64,000 nt of DNA. It comes from Acinetobacter sp. MB5. GTDB taxonomy: Bacteria > Pseudomonadota > Gammaproteobacteria > Pseudomonadales > Moraxellaceae. Position 1 is the stretch's first letter. Every line of letters starts with the position of its first letter. The notes below the pieces were generated by a model that was not told where the DNA came from, did no database searches, and was given only the letters and a program-made list of their open reading frames with translations. The translations under genes and the position numbers were made by a program. Shown here piece by piece: positions 1 through 9,442 of this stretch. The stretch covers positions 1 through 64,000 of the forward strand of contig NZ_POVU01000010.1 of NCBI RefSeq assembly GCF_003261585.1, written 5' to 3'.

Positions 1-100
1 TAAGGACTTTTGTTGAATGGATGACTCCATTTAAATCCAAAGCGATATCAGTAAATGTTCCACCGATATCTACACCAACACGACAGATTGAAGTCGTCAT
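1..100 (-). CDS. Hydantoinase A / oxoprolinase-family protein, N-terminal fragment
   Basis: Only the first 33 codons lie in the window; the rest is beyond the left edge. Reading the minus strand from the ATG at 98-100 gives MTTSICRVGVDIGGTFTDIA, continuing through ALDLNG. The DIGGTFTD stretch is the phosphate-binding start of the HyuA/oxoprolinase/acetone carboxylase beta family of the ASKHA ATPase fold. These enzymes open hydantoin or oxoproline rings, or act in carboxylase complexes, using ATP in the cytoplasm. An AAAGGT ribosome site precedes the ATG. The gene is divergent from the LysR regulator at 739, a usual arrangement for a regulator and its target. The substrate cannot be told from this fragment. 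Confidence 0.8.
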   Translation of the reverse strand, partial: MTTSICRVGVDIGGTFTDIALDLNGVIHSTKVL

Positions 101-738
101 CGTTCTTACCTTTAAAAAAATTGATTTCTTATTCGCTAATTGTTTGTAGCTTAAAATCAAAATAAAGCGTCAATAATAATCCGTCAACATTATTTAAATA
201 TCCAAAAAAATCATTTTTTGATCAAAATACAAGAAATGCAACATGCAAAAAAACAAATTTAATTACACAAAAACAATAATTTAAGTTAATTTTATTTTTT
301 ATAAATTAAGTTTATAAACCTATGATTAAAAATCAGGAAAATAAGTAAATAGATCATTCCAATTTTTCTCTTGATGTTATTTGATTTATTAATATTATAA
401 AATGGAGTTTTTCTTATTTAAAATAATCTAAATTATTATATCTAAAAATTTTAATTTTAATAATGCACCATCATGTCACATCATTATAATTTCATGATTT
501 ATTATAGTTCAAAAATGGATTATATTTCATTCAAAATAATAATTAAGTCTAAAATTTAGACATATTTTCAATTCATTTAAAATATAGTAGACAATCTGGT
601 ATAAATATTGCTAAAAATTGCATTTTAAAATTTATCAGTGCGTGATTTGCGTATGGTTTACAGCATCAGCACGCACTATCTTTAAGGATGAAGATAGCAA
701 CGCCGCACTGATCCGAGACTATATGCAGAGGAATGACA
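101..738. other. AT-rich divergent intergenic region
   Basis: About 640 bases lie between the divergent hyuA-like and LysR genes, with extremely high A+T content and many A or T runs. I see no credible coding frame and no RNA gene. It presumably holds both promoters and the LysR operator, but no single site stands out enough to call. Confidence 0.5.
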
Positions 739-1641
739 ATGCAAAAAATGCCTTCGAGAACATATCCCTCAACCATGTCTTTACGATGTTTTGAAGCATC
801 TGCTAGATATTTAAGCTTCACCAAAGCAGCCCAAGTCCTGCATATGACGCAAAGTGCAATAAGCAAACAAGTTGCTCATCTTGAAGAAAGCTTAAACATC
901 CGACTCTTTGAACGTTCATTACAACGCTTACAACTCACCCCAACAGGTAAACTATTTTTAAAAGAAACTCAAATTATTCTCAATCAAATTGAAGTTTCCG
1001 TACTAAATGTCCTTGCTCACCATAATGAATCTGAAACACTTAATCTTGCAGCACATCCAACATTATGTTCACGTTGGCTGATTCCAATCCTCAAAGGATT
1101 TAGTGATATTAACCCGAAAATTAATCTTGAGTTTCAGGAACAAATTAGCTCATCAGATATTGATATTAGTCAAGTAGATATCGCATTTTTATATGGTGAT
1201 GGGGTATGGCGAGATATGACAAGCATTAAGCTGTTTGAAGAAGAATGTATCGCTGTCGCTTCTCCCGACTTAATTCGATTTCCACTGAATCGTGTAGAAG
1301 ATTTCCAAGATTATATTCTGATTCAATCTCGTGCACGCCCACGTGCTTGGGATGATTTTTTTCAAGCTCAAGACTTCAGCCATGAAAAAACCTTTTTTGG
1401 CCCACGTTTTGACACTTTCTCAGCATGCGTCAACTCCGCAATCATGAAATCAGGTATCGCACTTGTCCCTAAATTCTTTGTGAAAAAGGAATTACAAAGT
1501 GGTGAGTTAATTCAAATCTGGCCTTATGAAATGCAGACAAATCGCTCTTATTACATGATTTATCCAACATCTATGTCTAAAACACCAAAAATCACCACCA
1601 TGGTACAATGGATTAACAATAAATTAGATACTGATGACTAA
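739..1641 (+). CDS. LysR-family transcriptional regulator (GcvA-like)
   Basis: About 300 residues, the usual LTTR length. A winged helix-turn-helix fills roughly residues 12-72 (LRCFEASARYLSFTKAAQ, then MTQSAISKQVAHLEE), followed by a periplasmic-binding-protein-like effector domain to the C-terminus. The upstream AGAGGA site is too close to the ATG at 733 and well spaced from the ATG at 739, so I start at 739. The gene diverges from the hyuA-like gene and is followed 142 bases later by a HisC-like aminotransferase in the same direction. It may control either or both. The effector is unknown. Confidence 0.88.
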   Translation: MQKMPSRTYPSTMSLRCFEASARYLSFTKAAQVLHMTQSAISKQVAHLEESLNIRLFERSLQRLQLTPTGKLFLKETQIILNQIEVSVLNVLAHHNESETLNLAAHPTLCSRWLIPILKGFSDINPKINLEFQEQISSSDIDISQVDIAFLYGDGVWRDMTSIKLFEEECIAVASPDLIRFPLNRVEDFQDYILIQSRARPRAWDDFFQAQDFSHEKTFFGPRFDTFSACVNSAIMKSGIALVPKFFVKKELQSGELIQIWPYEMQTNRSYYMIYPTSMSKTPKITTMVQWINNKLDTDD

Positions 1642-1655
1642 TTTGGATCTGGTTC

Positions 1656-1683
1656 ATCCATTTTAAATCATGAAAAAATGGAT
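1656..1683. terminator. Hairpin after the LysR gene
   Basis: ATCCATTTT (1656-1664) pairs exactly with AAAATGGAT (1675-1683) around a 10-base loop, 15 bases after the LysR stop. There is no T-run after it, so it is only a possible terminator. Confidence 0.35.
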
Positions 1684-1783
1684 TAGCCATCATCCGAATT
1701 GGAAGGTGGCCGATTCATTTCTCCTTACCAAGATTCATTATAATGAATAACTTGAAGAAATTTATATTGGTAGGGAAACACAC

Positions 1784-2887
1784 ATGCAATATCACCATGC
1801 TCAGATTTCAACTGCTCAAAAACGCTTTTGGAGTCCTTCTATTCGTGAACTTACACCCTATCAACCTGGTGAACAGGCTCTAAACACTGCGGTGATTAAA
1901 CTCAATACCAATGAAAATCCATATCCCCCATCTCCTCAGGTAATGCAAGCCATTATGGAAACCTTATGGGAAACAGCAGATGTACTTCGTTTATATCCAG
2001 ACCCAGATGCCAGTAAGTTATGTAAAGCAATTGCTAATACAATGGGATTGGAGGCTGACAATGTTTTTGTTGGAAATGGTTCAGATGAAGTTTTGGCTTT
2101 TATCTTTAAAGCGTTTTTTCAGCATACTGATCAACCTGTGCTATTTCCAGATATTAGCTATAGCTTTTATCCTGTCTATACTCAATTTTATCAACTTAAC
2201 TCTGAGATCATTCCTGTAAATCAAAACTATGAAATCTGTGTCGAAGATTACGAAAAAGACACTGCTGGTATTATTATTGCCAATCCTAATGCGCCCACAG
2301 GAATCGCATTAGAGCTCCAGCACATCAAAACTTTGTTAGAAATGCATCCTGATCATGTTGTCGTCATTGATGAAGCCTATATTGATTTTGGTGCTGAGTC
2401 AGCAGTGAGCTTAATTAAAGATTATGATAATCTCGTGGTTTGCCAGACAACTTCCAAATCACGTTCTTTAGCTGGACTACGTGTCGGTTTTGCTTTAGCA
2501 CAACCACATCTAATTCAAGCATTAAACATCGTAAAGAACAGTTTCAACTCTTTTCCAGTTGATAGTTTAGCTATTGCAGCAGCCACTGCAGCATTTGAAG
2601 ATCATCATTATTTCAAACAAACATGTTTAGATATTATTCAGCAACGTGAATTTCTTGTTAGGGAGCTAGAAGCTCTAGGTTTTATTATTCTTCCATCTAA
2701 GACCAATTTTCTGTTTGTAAAACATCCCTCATACGATGCTCTTACTCTCGCACAACAATTAAAACACTCAAATATTTTGGTAAGACATTTTAACCAGCCA
2801 CGCATCAATAATTTCTTAAGAATCAGTGTTGGAATACATGAGCATAATCTCAAACTAATTGATACATTAAGAAATTTTCTAAGCTAG
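1784..2887 (+). CDS. hisC: Histidinol-phosphate aminotransferase-like PLP enzyme
   Basis: A 367-residue fold-type I class II aminotransferase of HisC size. It shows the N-terminal LNTNENPYPPSP motif, VGNGSDEVL (cofactor phosphate loop), IIANPNAPTG, the aspartate of DEAYIDF, and the PLP lysine in TTSKSRSLAGLRVGFA. HisC moves an amino group between histidinol phosphate (or aromatic and related amino acids) and 2-oxoglutarate in the cytoplasm. No other his genes are present. The gene stands after a LysR regulator, so a catabolic or accessory copy is likelier than the housekeeping enzyme. The exact substrate is uncertain; the symbol reflects family, not proven role. Confidence 0.8.
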   Translation: MQYHHAQISTAQKRFWSPSIRELTPYQPGEQALNTAVIKLNTNENPYPPSPQVMQAIMETLWETADVLRLYPDPDASKLCKAIANTMGLEADNVFVGNGSDEVLAFIFKAFFQHTDQPVLFPDISYSFYPVYTQFYQLNSEIIPVNQNYEICVEDYEKDTAGIIIANPNAPTGIALELQHIKTLLEMHPDHVVVIDEAYIDFGAESAVSLIKDYDNLVVCQTTSKSRSLAGLRVGFALAQPHLIQALNIVKNSFNSFPVDSLAIAAATAAFEDHHYFKQTCLDIIQQREFLVRELEALGFIILPSKTNFLFVKHPSYDALTLAQQLKHSNILVRHFNQPRINNFLRISVGIHEHNLKLIDTLRNFLS

Positions 2888-2948
2888 CAACATATAAATT
2901 TGCATTAATCCCCAATTAAAATGGACACTTCAAAATTAAGATATAGAG

Positions 2949-2974
2949 GCACTGTTGCAAATAGAGATCCGAGT
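2949..2974 (+). repeat. IS6-family-like terminal sequence, copy 1 (26-bp direct repeat)
   Basis: Begins GCACTGTTGCAAATAG, which matches the IS26/IS6-family terminal repeat core GGCACTGTTGCAAA when the preceding G is included. The same 26 bases recur in the same orientation at 9443-9468. No transposase is attached here. The two copies bracket the RND efflux region. Confidence 0.7.
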
Positions 2975-3075
2975 TGATGATTTTCCATTTTAAAAGTACT
3001 TAAAGACCGAAAATGCTATTCACTAGATAGACTTCACCTTGGGACTGACCATAATAAAATTATGAAGCTTGTCCT

Positions 3076-3732
3076 TTATGCAGTATATATAGTGAAAAAG
3101 GAGGAAATGGCTCTTTGGCTTGCTGCCTGAATCCATTCCTCTGTTAAAGGTTGATTTAAGCCAAAATATAAAATATCAACAAACTCAGCTTCTATCAGTG
3201 CTCTTAAGTGACATTCAGAAATTTTAGGGTCGTGTGGTTTTAATTGACCTTCATCGATCGCTTGCTGTAATAGGGCAAGCATTGCCATTTTTCCTTTTCT
3301 TGGACCACGTTCATAACATAATTGTCCAAGTTCAGGATTTTTGGCACTCGAAATTAATAGCCGTCGAATGGCTAGACCATTGGGTGAGTAGGCAAAACGG
3401 ATCATGTTCTGTGCAAGATTCATGAGGTGACTTTTGAGATCAGTCGTATCTGAGTGATTAAAGACTAGATTACGATGAAACTCCACCTCAGCTTCATAGA
3501 GCAGTGATTCAATAAACAACTCTTCTTTGGATGGGAAATAGCCATACAGCGTTGCTTTAGATACCTGTGCCTGATCTCGAATAGCATCCATCGTTGTACT
3601 TTCAAAACCTGAAATTTTAAAGACTTGCGCTGCTGCTTGCAGGATTGCCAGCCGAGTTGCTTCGCTTCTTACCTTAGCCAATGACACACCATCCATTGAG
3701 TGAATTCGGTAGTTTAAGTTTGACATGTTCAT
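3076..3732 (-). CDS. TetR-family repressor of the adjacent RND pump
   Basis: A 218-residue TetR/AcrR regulator. The N-terminal helix-turn-helix runs from about residue 25 to 70 (RLAILQAAAQVFKISGFE, then VSKATLYGYFPSKEELF), followed by an all-helical ligand-binding domain with a C-terminal half of TetR_C type. It is divergent from the efflux operon at 3778, with a perfect 11-bp inverted repeat in the 45-base gap. It very likely represses both itself and the pump, being released by a pump substrate. The ATG at 3730-3732 and another at 3724-3726 are both possible starts; neither has a strong ribosome site. Confidence 0.9.
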   Translation of the reverse strand: MNMSNLNYRIHSMDGVSLAKVRSEATRLAILQAAAQVFKISGFESTTMDAIRDQAQVSKATLYGYFPSKEELFIESLLYEAEVEFHRNLVFNHSDTTDLKSHLMNLAQNMIRFAYSPNGLAIRRLLISSAKNPELGQLCYERGPRKGKMAMLALLQQAIDEGQLKPHDPKISECHLRALIEAEFVDILYFGLNQPLTEEWIQAASQRAISSFFTIYTA

Positions 3733-3738
3733 ATTGTC

Positions 3739-3767
3739 AAACTAAACTGAACCGTCCAGTTTAGTTT
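3739..3767. promoter_or_regulatory. TetR operator between repressor and efflux operon
   Basis: AAACTAAACTG (3739-3749) and CAGTTTAGTTT (3757-3767) form a perfect 11-bp inverted repeat around a 7-base centre. The site lies between the divergent tetR and efflux starts and ends 11 bases before the efflux ATG, so bound repressor would block both promoters. Assignment to this TetR protein is by position. Confidence 0.8.
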
Positions 3768-3777
3768 AGATAGAAAT

Positions 3778-5199
3778 ATGTCCAACTTAAGGCTTTATCG
3801 GCTCGGGTTATTGGCATTTATGTTGACCTCATTATCGGGGTGTATTAGCCAAGCACCTTACAAAGCACCAAACGTGAAAATTTCACCACATTGGGAAACC
3901 CCATCTGTCAGTTCAGCCCAAAAAATGAGTGATCTAACCGAATGGTGGGGGCAGTTTAATGATCCTGTTTTAAGTCAGATGATTCAGCAAGCTCAGGAAA
4001 ATAGCCCAACATTATTAAAAGCATGGGCAAAGATTGAGCAGGCTCGAGCCTCTTATGCCAGTGCAAGATCTAGCTTATTTCCATCATTAACAGGCAGTGC
4101 TTCAAGTACGCGAACCAAAGACACGACGGTATATACTCAAAGTTCAGGTAGTCTAGATGCCTCTTGGGAAATTGACTTATTTGGCAAGCTGCGTAGCGCC
4201 AGTCGTGCCGAAGCGGCACGTGTTGAGGAACAACAGGCAAACTGGCACGATTCGCGTGTATCACTTGCCGCAGAAGTTGCCGATGATTATGTGCAATATC
4301 GTTCTTGTGAAATGTTGGTACAAACCTATCAGCATGAACTGAGTTCAATGCAAAAAACTGAGCAGGCTATCGCCTTGATGGTTAAAGCAGGTTTTACAGC
4401 ACCTTCAGATGGAGCACTTGCCCGTGCCAATTTAGCAAGTACTCAGTTGAGTTTGCTCAGTCAGCAAAAACAGTGTGATTTGTTGGTGAAAAGTCTGGTT
4501 GAAGTTACGGGAATTCAGGAAACTGAGCTGCGTACCTTGCTTGATCGTCAAAAAACCAAAGCCTTACCTGTACCAGCTTTATTTGATGTTTCCAGCATTC
4601 CCACCAATATGCTGCGTAACCGTCCTGATATTGCAGTCTATGAACGTGAAGTCTACGCCACTTATGCTGAAATTGCAGAAGCGCAGGCTGATCGTTATCC
4701 AAGTTTGTCACTTTCAGGCAGTATCAGCGCTTCAATGACCAGTGGCGTGTCTTCAAGTGCCTGGTCATTTGGCCCTACTCTATCAATTCCAGTTTTCGAT
4801 GCAGGCAAAAAGAAAGCAGCACTGAATAGTGCCAAAGCTGCTTATGTAGCTGCCGTTGCAGATTATCAATCTCAAGTGAAATCAGCAGTTTCAGAAGTTG
4901 AACAGGCTTTGGTACAGCTTGATTCGATTGCCAAACAAGAACGATCTTCTGAAATGTCAGTACAAGAAAATCAACGTTATTTTCAGGCTTTATATAACAG
5001 TTGGAAAGCGGGAAATACCAATTTGCTGGATTTAGAGTCTGCACGACGCTCCGCATTATCAGCACAGCTTGACCAAATTAGCCTGCAAACCACACGTGTC
5101 CAAGAATGGATTGCCTTGTATAAAGCCGTAGGTGGTGGATGGCAGCAAAATCTTGAAATTAACCGACCAGATAAGCTTTTAAAAGATCTTAAGTATTAA
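3778..5199 (+). CDS. RND efflux outer-membrane lipoprotein (OprM/TolC-type, NodT family)
   Basis: A 473-residue outer-membrane channel. The N-terminus is a lipoprotein signal with lipobox LSGC (mature Cys at about residue 22). Two outer membrane efflux repeats follow, with the typical WWGQFNDPVLSQ start, alanine-rich periplasmic coiled coils, LRNRPDIAVYEREV and PTLSIPVFDAGKKKA. It would form the trimeric exit duct of the tripartite pump encoded by the next two genes. It is first in the operon, unlike the adaptor-first order of many RND operons. No clear ribosome site precedes the ATG, which is only 11 bases after the operator. Confidence 0.92.
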   Translation: MSNLRLYRLGLLAFMLTSLSGCISQAPYKAPNVKISPHWETPSVSSAQKMSDLTEWWGQFNDPVLSQMIQQAQENSPTLLKAWAKIEQARASYASARSSLFPSLTGSASSTRTKDTTVYTQSSGSLDASWEIDLFGKLRSASRAEAARVEEQQANWHDSRVSLAAEVADDYVQYRSCEMLVQTYQHELSSMQKTEQAIALMVKAGFTAPSDGALARANLASTQLSLLSQQKQCDLLVKSLVEVTGIQETELRTLLDRQKTKALPVPALFDVSSIPTNMLRNRPDIAVYEREVYATYAEIAEAQADRYPSLSLSGSISASMTSGVSSSAWSFGPTLSIPVFDAGKKKAALNSAKAAYVAAVADYQSQVKSAVSEVEQALVQLDSIAKQERSSEMSVQENQRYFQALYNSWKAGNTNLLDLESARRSALSAQLDQISLQTTRVQEWIALYKAVGGGWQQNLEINRPDKLLKDLKY

Positions 5200-5209
5200 G
5201 GAAACAAAC

Positions 5210-6346
5210 ATGAGTAAACCCGTTGATTGGAAAAAATGGGCTGTGGGCATTATTCTTGGAATTTTAGTGCTTGGTGTAATTTTTACACTTTTTTCCAAGA
5301 AATCAGCAGAATCCTCTCAAGATCAATCCGCATCAGCGAAAAATGAGCAAAGTGTTCTGTCGGTCAATGTCGTTTCACCGCAGTTAAGGACTTGGGAAAA
5401 TACCATTGATGCCAGCGGACAGATTGCACCGTGGCAAGAAATTATCGTCAGCCCTGAAATTAGCGGTTATCGAATTGCAAAGCTGTATGTCGATGTTGGT
5501 GATCATGTCAAGAAAGGACAGCTTTTAGTGACTTTGGCAGATGACAGTCTGAAAGCCGATTTGCGTAAAGAACAAGCGACAGTTCAAGAAAAACGGGTAA
5601 GTCTGCAACAGGCACAATCTGATTATCAACGTGCCAAAGTGATCGGTTCGGGTGGAGCATTGTCAGATCAAAAAATTGAAGAATATCGAATTGATGTGGC
5701 ATCTGCGCAAGCAAGTTTGGCATCTGCACAGGCAGACTTGGACAGCAGCAAGATTAAATTGGCGCAATCACGTATTTATGCTGTGGACGATGGCATAGTG
5801 TCATCCAAATCTGCGATCTTGGGCAACGTGATTAGTTCGGGGACAGAACTTTATCGCTTGATTCGACAAGGTCAACTTGAGTGGCGTCCAGAAGTTGATG
5901 CCAAACAAATTGGCAATATTAAAATTGGTCAAGCGGTTAACCTGACTTTATCGAATGGGACAGCACTGACAGGTGTGGTTCGAACAATTGGTCCTGCACT
6001 ATCGACCAGTACAGGACGTTCAACCGTTTATGTCCGTTTAAATGCGGGCGCTGCTCAGTCAGGCATGTTTGCTGATGGCAAAATCAATACAGGAATGACT
6101 ACCGCAAATACAATTCCGCAAACGGCATTGGTACAGCGTGATGGCCGTTCATATGTTTATGTGGTGAATACAGATCAAATTGTAAAAAGTATCGTGGTAC
6201 AAACGGGACGCTACAATCAAGGAGAAGTAGAGATTTTATCACCACTAGCAAATAATCTGCGTATTGTGCAGCGTGGTGGCTCATTCTTGTCTGAGGGTGT
6301 GAAAGTATCAATTTTGCCCTCTGAACAAGCGAAGGAGCGTCGATGA
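5210..6346 (+). CDS. RND efflux periplasmic adaptor (membrane fusion protein)
   Basis: A 378-residue HlyD/AcrA-type adaptor. It has one N-terminal membrane anchor (WAVGIILGILVLGVIFTLF) rather than a lipobox. A lipoyl-like half-motif DVGDHVKKGQLLVTL, a coiled-coil hairpin (about 110-165), a second lipoyl half and a beta-barrel follow. It links the inner-membrane pump to the outer-membrane duct. AAGGAA lies 8 bases before the ATG. The upstream gap is 10 bases and the stop overlaps the pump start, showing one transcription and translation unit. Confidence 0.92.
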   Translation: MSKPVDWKKWAVGIILGILVLGVIFTLFSKKSAESSQDQSASAKNEQSVLSVNVVSPQLRTWENTIDASGQIAPWQEIIVSPEISGYRIAKLYVDVGDHVKKGQLLVTLADDSLKADLRKEQATVQEKRVSLQQAQSDYQRAKVIGSGGALSDQKIEEYRIDVASAQASLASAQADLDSSKIKLAQSRIYAVDDGIVSSKSAILGNVISSGTELYRLIRQGQLEWRPEVDAKQIGNIKIGQAVNLTLSNGTALTGVVRTIGPALSTSTGRSTVYVRLNAGAAQSGMFADGKINTGMTTANTIPQTALVQRDGRSYVYVVNTDQIVKSIVVQTGRYNQGEVEILSPLANNLRIVQRGGSFLSEGVKVSILPSEQAKERR

Positions 6347-9300
6347 ACATTTCTGCATGGTCGATTAAAAATCCCGTTCCTGCCATCCTCTTATTCTTTT
6401 TCCTGACCATTCTCGGGTTGTTCGGATTCTCCCGCTTGGGCGTTCAAGACATTCCAGATATGGATTTGCCAACCATTAACATCACAGCAAGTCTAGAAGG
6501 TGCTGCGCCTGAGCAACTGGAAACAGAAGTTGCCCGAAAAATTGAAGATAAGTTAACCTCATTGTCCAAACTGGATCATATCACCACCACCATTACTGAT
6601 GGGCAAGTCAGTATTGCGGTCAGTTTTGAACTGGAAAAAAATTCTCAAGAGGCATTGTCGGAAGTTAGAAATGCAGTTGATAGTGCCAAAGCTGATTTAC
6701 CAAGCAGTATGAGTGACCCAACTGTTTCCAAAGATAATGCCGCAAGTTCAGCCTTGGTGACCTATAGCATTGAATCTAATCATTATGATGATAAAGATCT
6801 GTCTTGGTTTGTCGATAATGATGTGACCAAAGCGCTCATGTCAGTTCAGGGGGTAAATACTGTCACTCGAGTAGGTGGTGTAGACCGAGAAGTACAGATT
6901 GAACTAAATCCCACCCTGATGTCGGGTTTGGGGATTACACCTTCCAATGTCTCAAGCCAGTTAAAATCGATGCAGCAGGATGCTTCTGGTGGTCAGGGAC
7001 GTATTGGTGGTGAACACCAGTCTGTCAGAACCTTGGCAAATGTGAACAGTGTTGCCGATCTTGGCGCATTTTCCATTCCAGTTAGTGATGGGCGTTATGT
7101 TCATCTCAATGAAATTGCCAAAATTCAGGATACATATGCCGATGTGACTTCACGAGCGTATCGCGATGGAAAACCGATTATGGGCTTCCAGATCAAGCGT
7201 TCTAAAGGCTATTCAGATGTCGCTGTGACCAATGCTATTCGTGCTGCCATGCAGAAATTTCAGCAACAGCATCCAGAAGTTAAAATTGTTGAAGCCAGTA
7301 ATACGGTCGATCCAATTGAAGATAATTATCATGGTTCAATGGATATGCTATATGAAGGTGCATTTCTGGCGATCGTGATTGTCTGGTTATTCCTGAAAAA
7401 CTGGCGGACCACATTGATTTCGGCAGTTGCCTTGCCCCTTTCAATTATTCCTGCCTTTGGTGTGATGTATCTGTTGGATTATTCGCTAAATATCATCACG
7501 TTGCTGGCACTGTCATTGGTGGTGGGGATTCTGGTCGATGATGCGATTGTTGAAGTAGAAAATATTGAGCGGCATCTGAAAAATGGTAAAACACCTTATG
7601 AAGCCGCATTAGAGGCAACCGATGAAATCGGACTTGCTGTGGTTGCCACAACCCTGACATTGATTGCCATTTTCTTGCCAACTGCATTTATGAGCGGAAT
7701 TACGGGGCTGTTTTTTAAACAATTTGGGATTACAGCTTCTGTTTCAATCTTTGCATCTTTACTGGTGGCGCGCTTACTGACCCCAATGATGGCAGCTTAT
7801 TTATTGAAGCCGCATTCAGGTGAAGTGCAAGACGATCATGCAGATGGTTGGATCATGTCCAGCTATAAAAAGTTGGTTGATTGGACACTTGAACATCGCA
7901 AAATCACCATGTTTATGGCAAGCGGCTTCTTTTTGCTAACCGTGTTCATTGGTCTGCAAAACTCGGTATCGTTCTTGCCTGCTCAGGATAAATCACAATC
8001 CAAGGTTAAACTGGAATTACAGGCAGGTTCCAATCTGGCTGAAACCAATGCTGTTGCTTTACAGGCAGAGCAATTGATTCGTCAACTTCCTGAAGTTAAG
8101 CATGTCTTTAGTGTTGTTGGAAATAGCGATGATGTCACGCAAGCAAATTTAACGGTTGACTTGTTGCCACGCAGTGAACGTAAGCCAAAACAGGTTCAGG
8201 TTGAACAAGAAATTCGTGAAAAACTGAAAAACCTTGCAGGTGTTCGCGTGACTGTTGGGGGTGGAAATAATGGTGAAAAGCTTGAACTAACGCTGGCAAG
8301 TGACAATCCTGATTTGTTATTGCAAACAGCAAACAGTGCTGAAAATCAGTTACGAACCCTTAAAGGTATTGGAAATATCACTTCTGATGCAGCTATAGAA
8401 CAGCCTGAAATCCAAATTCACCCCAATATGGCACAGGCAGCATCCTTTGGAGTTACTTCTGAAGCTTTGGCTGATGCAATTCGTTATGCAACTTATGGAG
8501 GATATTCTTCAGACCTGCCGAAATTAAACTTTTCCCAGCGTCAGGTTGCCATCCGAGTGCGTATGAATCCTGAATTACGTCAGAATTTAGATGCAATTTC
8601 AAACATTAAGGTCGCAGCCACAGATGGCACAGTGACACTCGGCAGTGTTGCTAAAATTGAATTAGGTAGTGGGCCATCTCAGATCAACCGTTTGGATCGT
8701 CTTAGAAATATTACTATGTCTGTTGAGCTGAATGGTCGTCCAACGGGTGAAGTTCAAGCTGAAGCCATGAAACTGCCTGCCTTTAAGAATTTGCCCAAAG
8801 GGGTGAAGATGATTCAACAGGGTGAATCGCAGCGTATGGGTGAAATGTTGCAGGGCTTTGGCCTGGCAATGTTTGTTGGGATTGTGTGCGTCTATGCCGT
8901 CTTGGTATTGTTATTCCATGACTTTTTACAACCCGTCACCATTTTATCGGCATTGCCACTGGCATTGGGTGGAGCATTTGTCTCGCTCTATATTTGTGGC
9001 TTACCTTACTCGATGTCTGTCGTGATCGGGATTCTGATGTTGATGGGGATTGTTACAAAGAACTCGATTCTACTCGTAGATTACGCGATTCTTGCCCGTA
9101 GGGAGAAGAACTGTACACGTCTAGAAGCAGTGATGGATGCCTGTTCAAAACGTGCCCGCCCAATCATTATGACAACTTTAGCGATGGGTATGGGAATGAT
9201 GCCAAACGCCTTAGGTCTAGGTGCTGAACCAAGTATGCGGCAGCCAACCGCTATTGTGGTGATAGGTGGTTTACTGACCTCGACAGTACTGAGTCTGGTT

Positions 9301-9369
9301 GTTGTTCCTGTGGTATTTACTTATGTTGATGATTTACTGCTTTGGTTCAAGAAGCACTCGGCACAATGA
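6343..9369 (+). CDS. RND multidrug efflux pump, AcrB/HAE1 family
   Basis: A 1008-residue resistance-nodulation-division permease, about 40 residues shorter than AcrB. It has the first membrane helix, large porter loops, a second helix block and the proton-relay residues: the Asp pair in GILVDDAIVEVENIER and the Lys in VTKNSILLVDYA. It exports hydrophobic compounds from the periplasm or inner leaflet using the proton gradient. Its ATG overlaps the adaptor stop (ATGA). The substrate range cannot be read from sequence. The operon and its TetR gene are bracketed by IS6-like repeats, consistent with acquisition as a unit. Confidence 0.93.
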   Translation: MNISAWSIKNPVPAILLFFFLTILGLFGFSRLGVQDIPDMDLPTINITASLEGAAPEQLETEVARKIEDKLTSLSKLDHITTTITDGQVSIAVSFELEKNSQEALSEVRNAVDSAKADLPSSMSDPTVSKDNAASSALVTYSIESNHYDDKDLSWFVDNDVTKALMSVQGVNTVTRVGGVDREVQIELNPTLMSGLGITPSNVSSQLKSMQQDASGGQGRIGGEHQSVRTLANVNSVADLGAFSIPVSDGRYVHLNEIAKIQDTYADVTSRAYRDGKPIMGFQIKRSKGYSDVAVTNAIRAAMQKFQQQHPEVKIVEASNTVDPIEDNYHGSMDMLYEGAFLAIVIVWLFLKNWRTTLISAVALPLSIIPAFGVMYLLDYSLNIITLLALSLVVGILVDDAIVEVENIERHLKNGKTPYEAALEATDEIGLAVVATTLTLIAIFLPTAFMSGITGLFFKQFGITASVSIFASLLVARLLTPMMAAYLLKPHSGEVQDDHADGWIMSSYKKLVDWTLEHRKITMFMASGFFLLTVFIGLQNSVSFLPAQDKSQSKVKLELQAGSNLAETNAVALQAEQLIRQLPEVKHVFSVVGNSDDVTQANLTVDLLPRSERKPKQVQVEQEIREKLKNLAGVRVTVGGGNNGEKLELTLASDNPDLLLQTANSAENQLRTLKGIGNITSDAAIEQPEIQIHPNMAQAASFGVTSEALADAIRYATYGGYSSDLPKLNFSQRQVAIRVRMNPELRQNLDAISNIKVAATDGTVTLGSVAKIELGSGPSQINRLDRLRNITMSVELNGRPTGEVQAEAMKLPAFKNLPKGVKMIQQGESQRMGEMLQGFGLAMFVGIVCVYAVLVLLFHDFLQPVTILSALPLALGGAFVSLYICGLPYSMSVVIGILMLMGIVTKNSILLVDYAILARREKNCTRLEAVMDACSKRARPIIMTTLAMGMGMMPNALGLGAEPSMRQPTAIVVIGGLLTSTVLSLVVVPVVFTYVDDLLLWFKKHSAQ

Positions 9370-9403
9370 AATTTAATTCACATGTGTGATCTATCATAAA
9401 GTA

Positions 9404-9439
9404 TTGGATTGCTCCTAGTATTTGGTGGTGGCAATCCAA
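9404..9439 (+). terminator. Hairpin after the efflux operon
   Basis: TTGGATTGC (9404-9412) pairs with GCAATCCAA (9431-9439), 35 bases after the pump stop. There is no T-run, so terminator function is tentative. It ends 3 bases before the IS6-like palindrome. Confidence 0.4.
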
Positions 9440-9442
9440 TCA

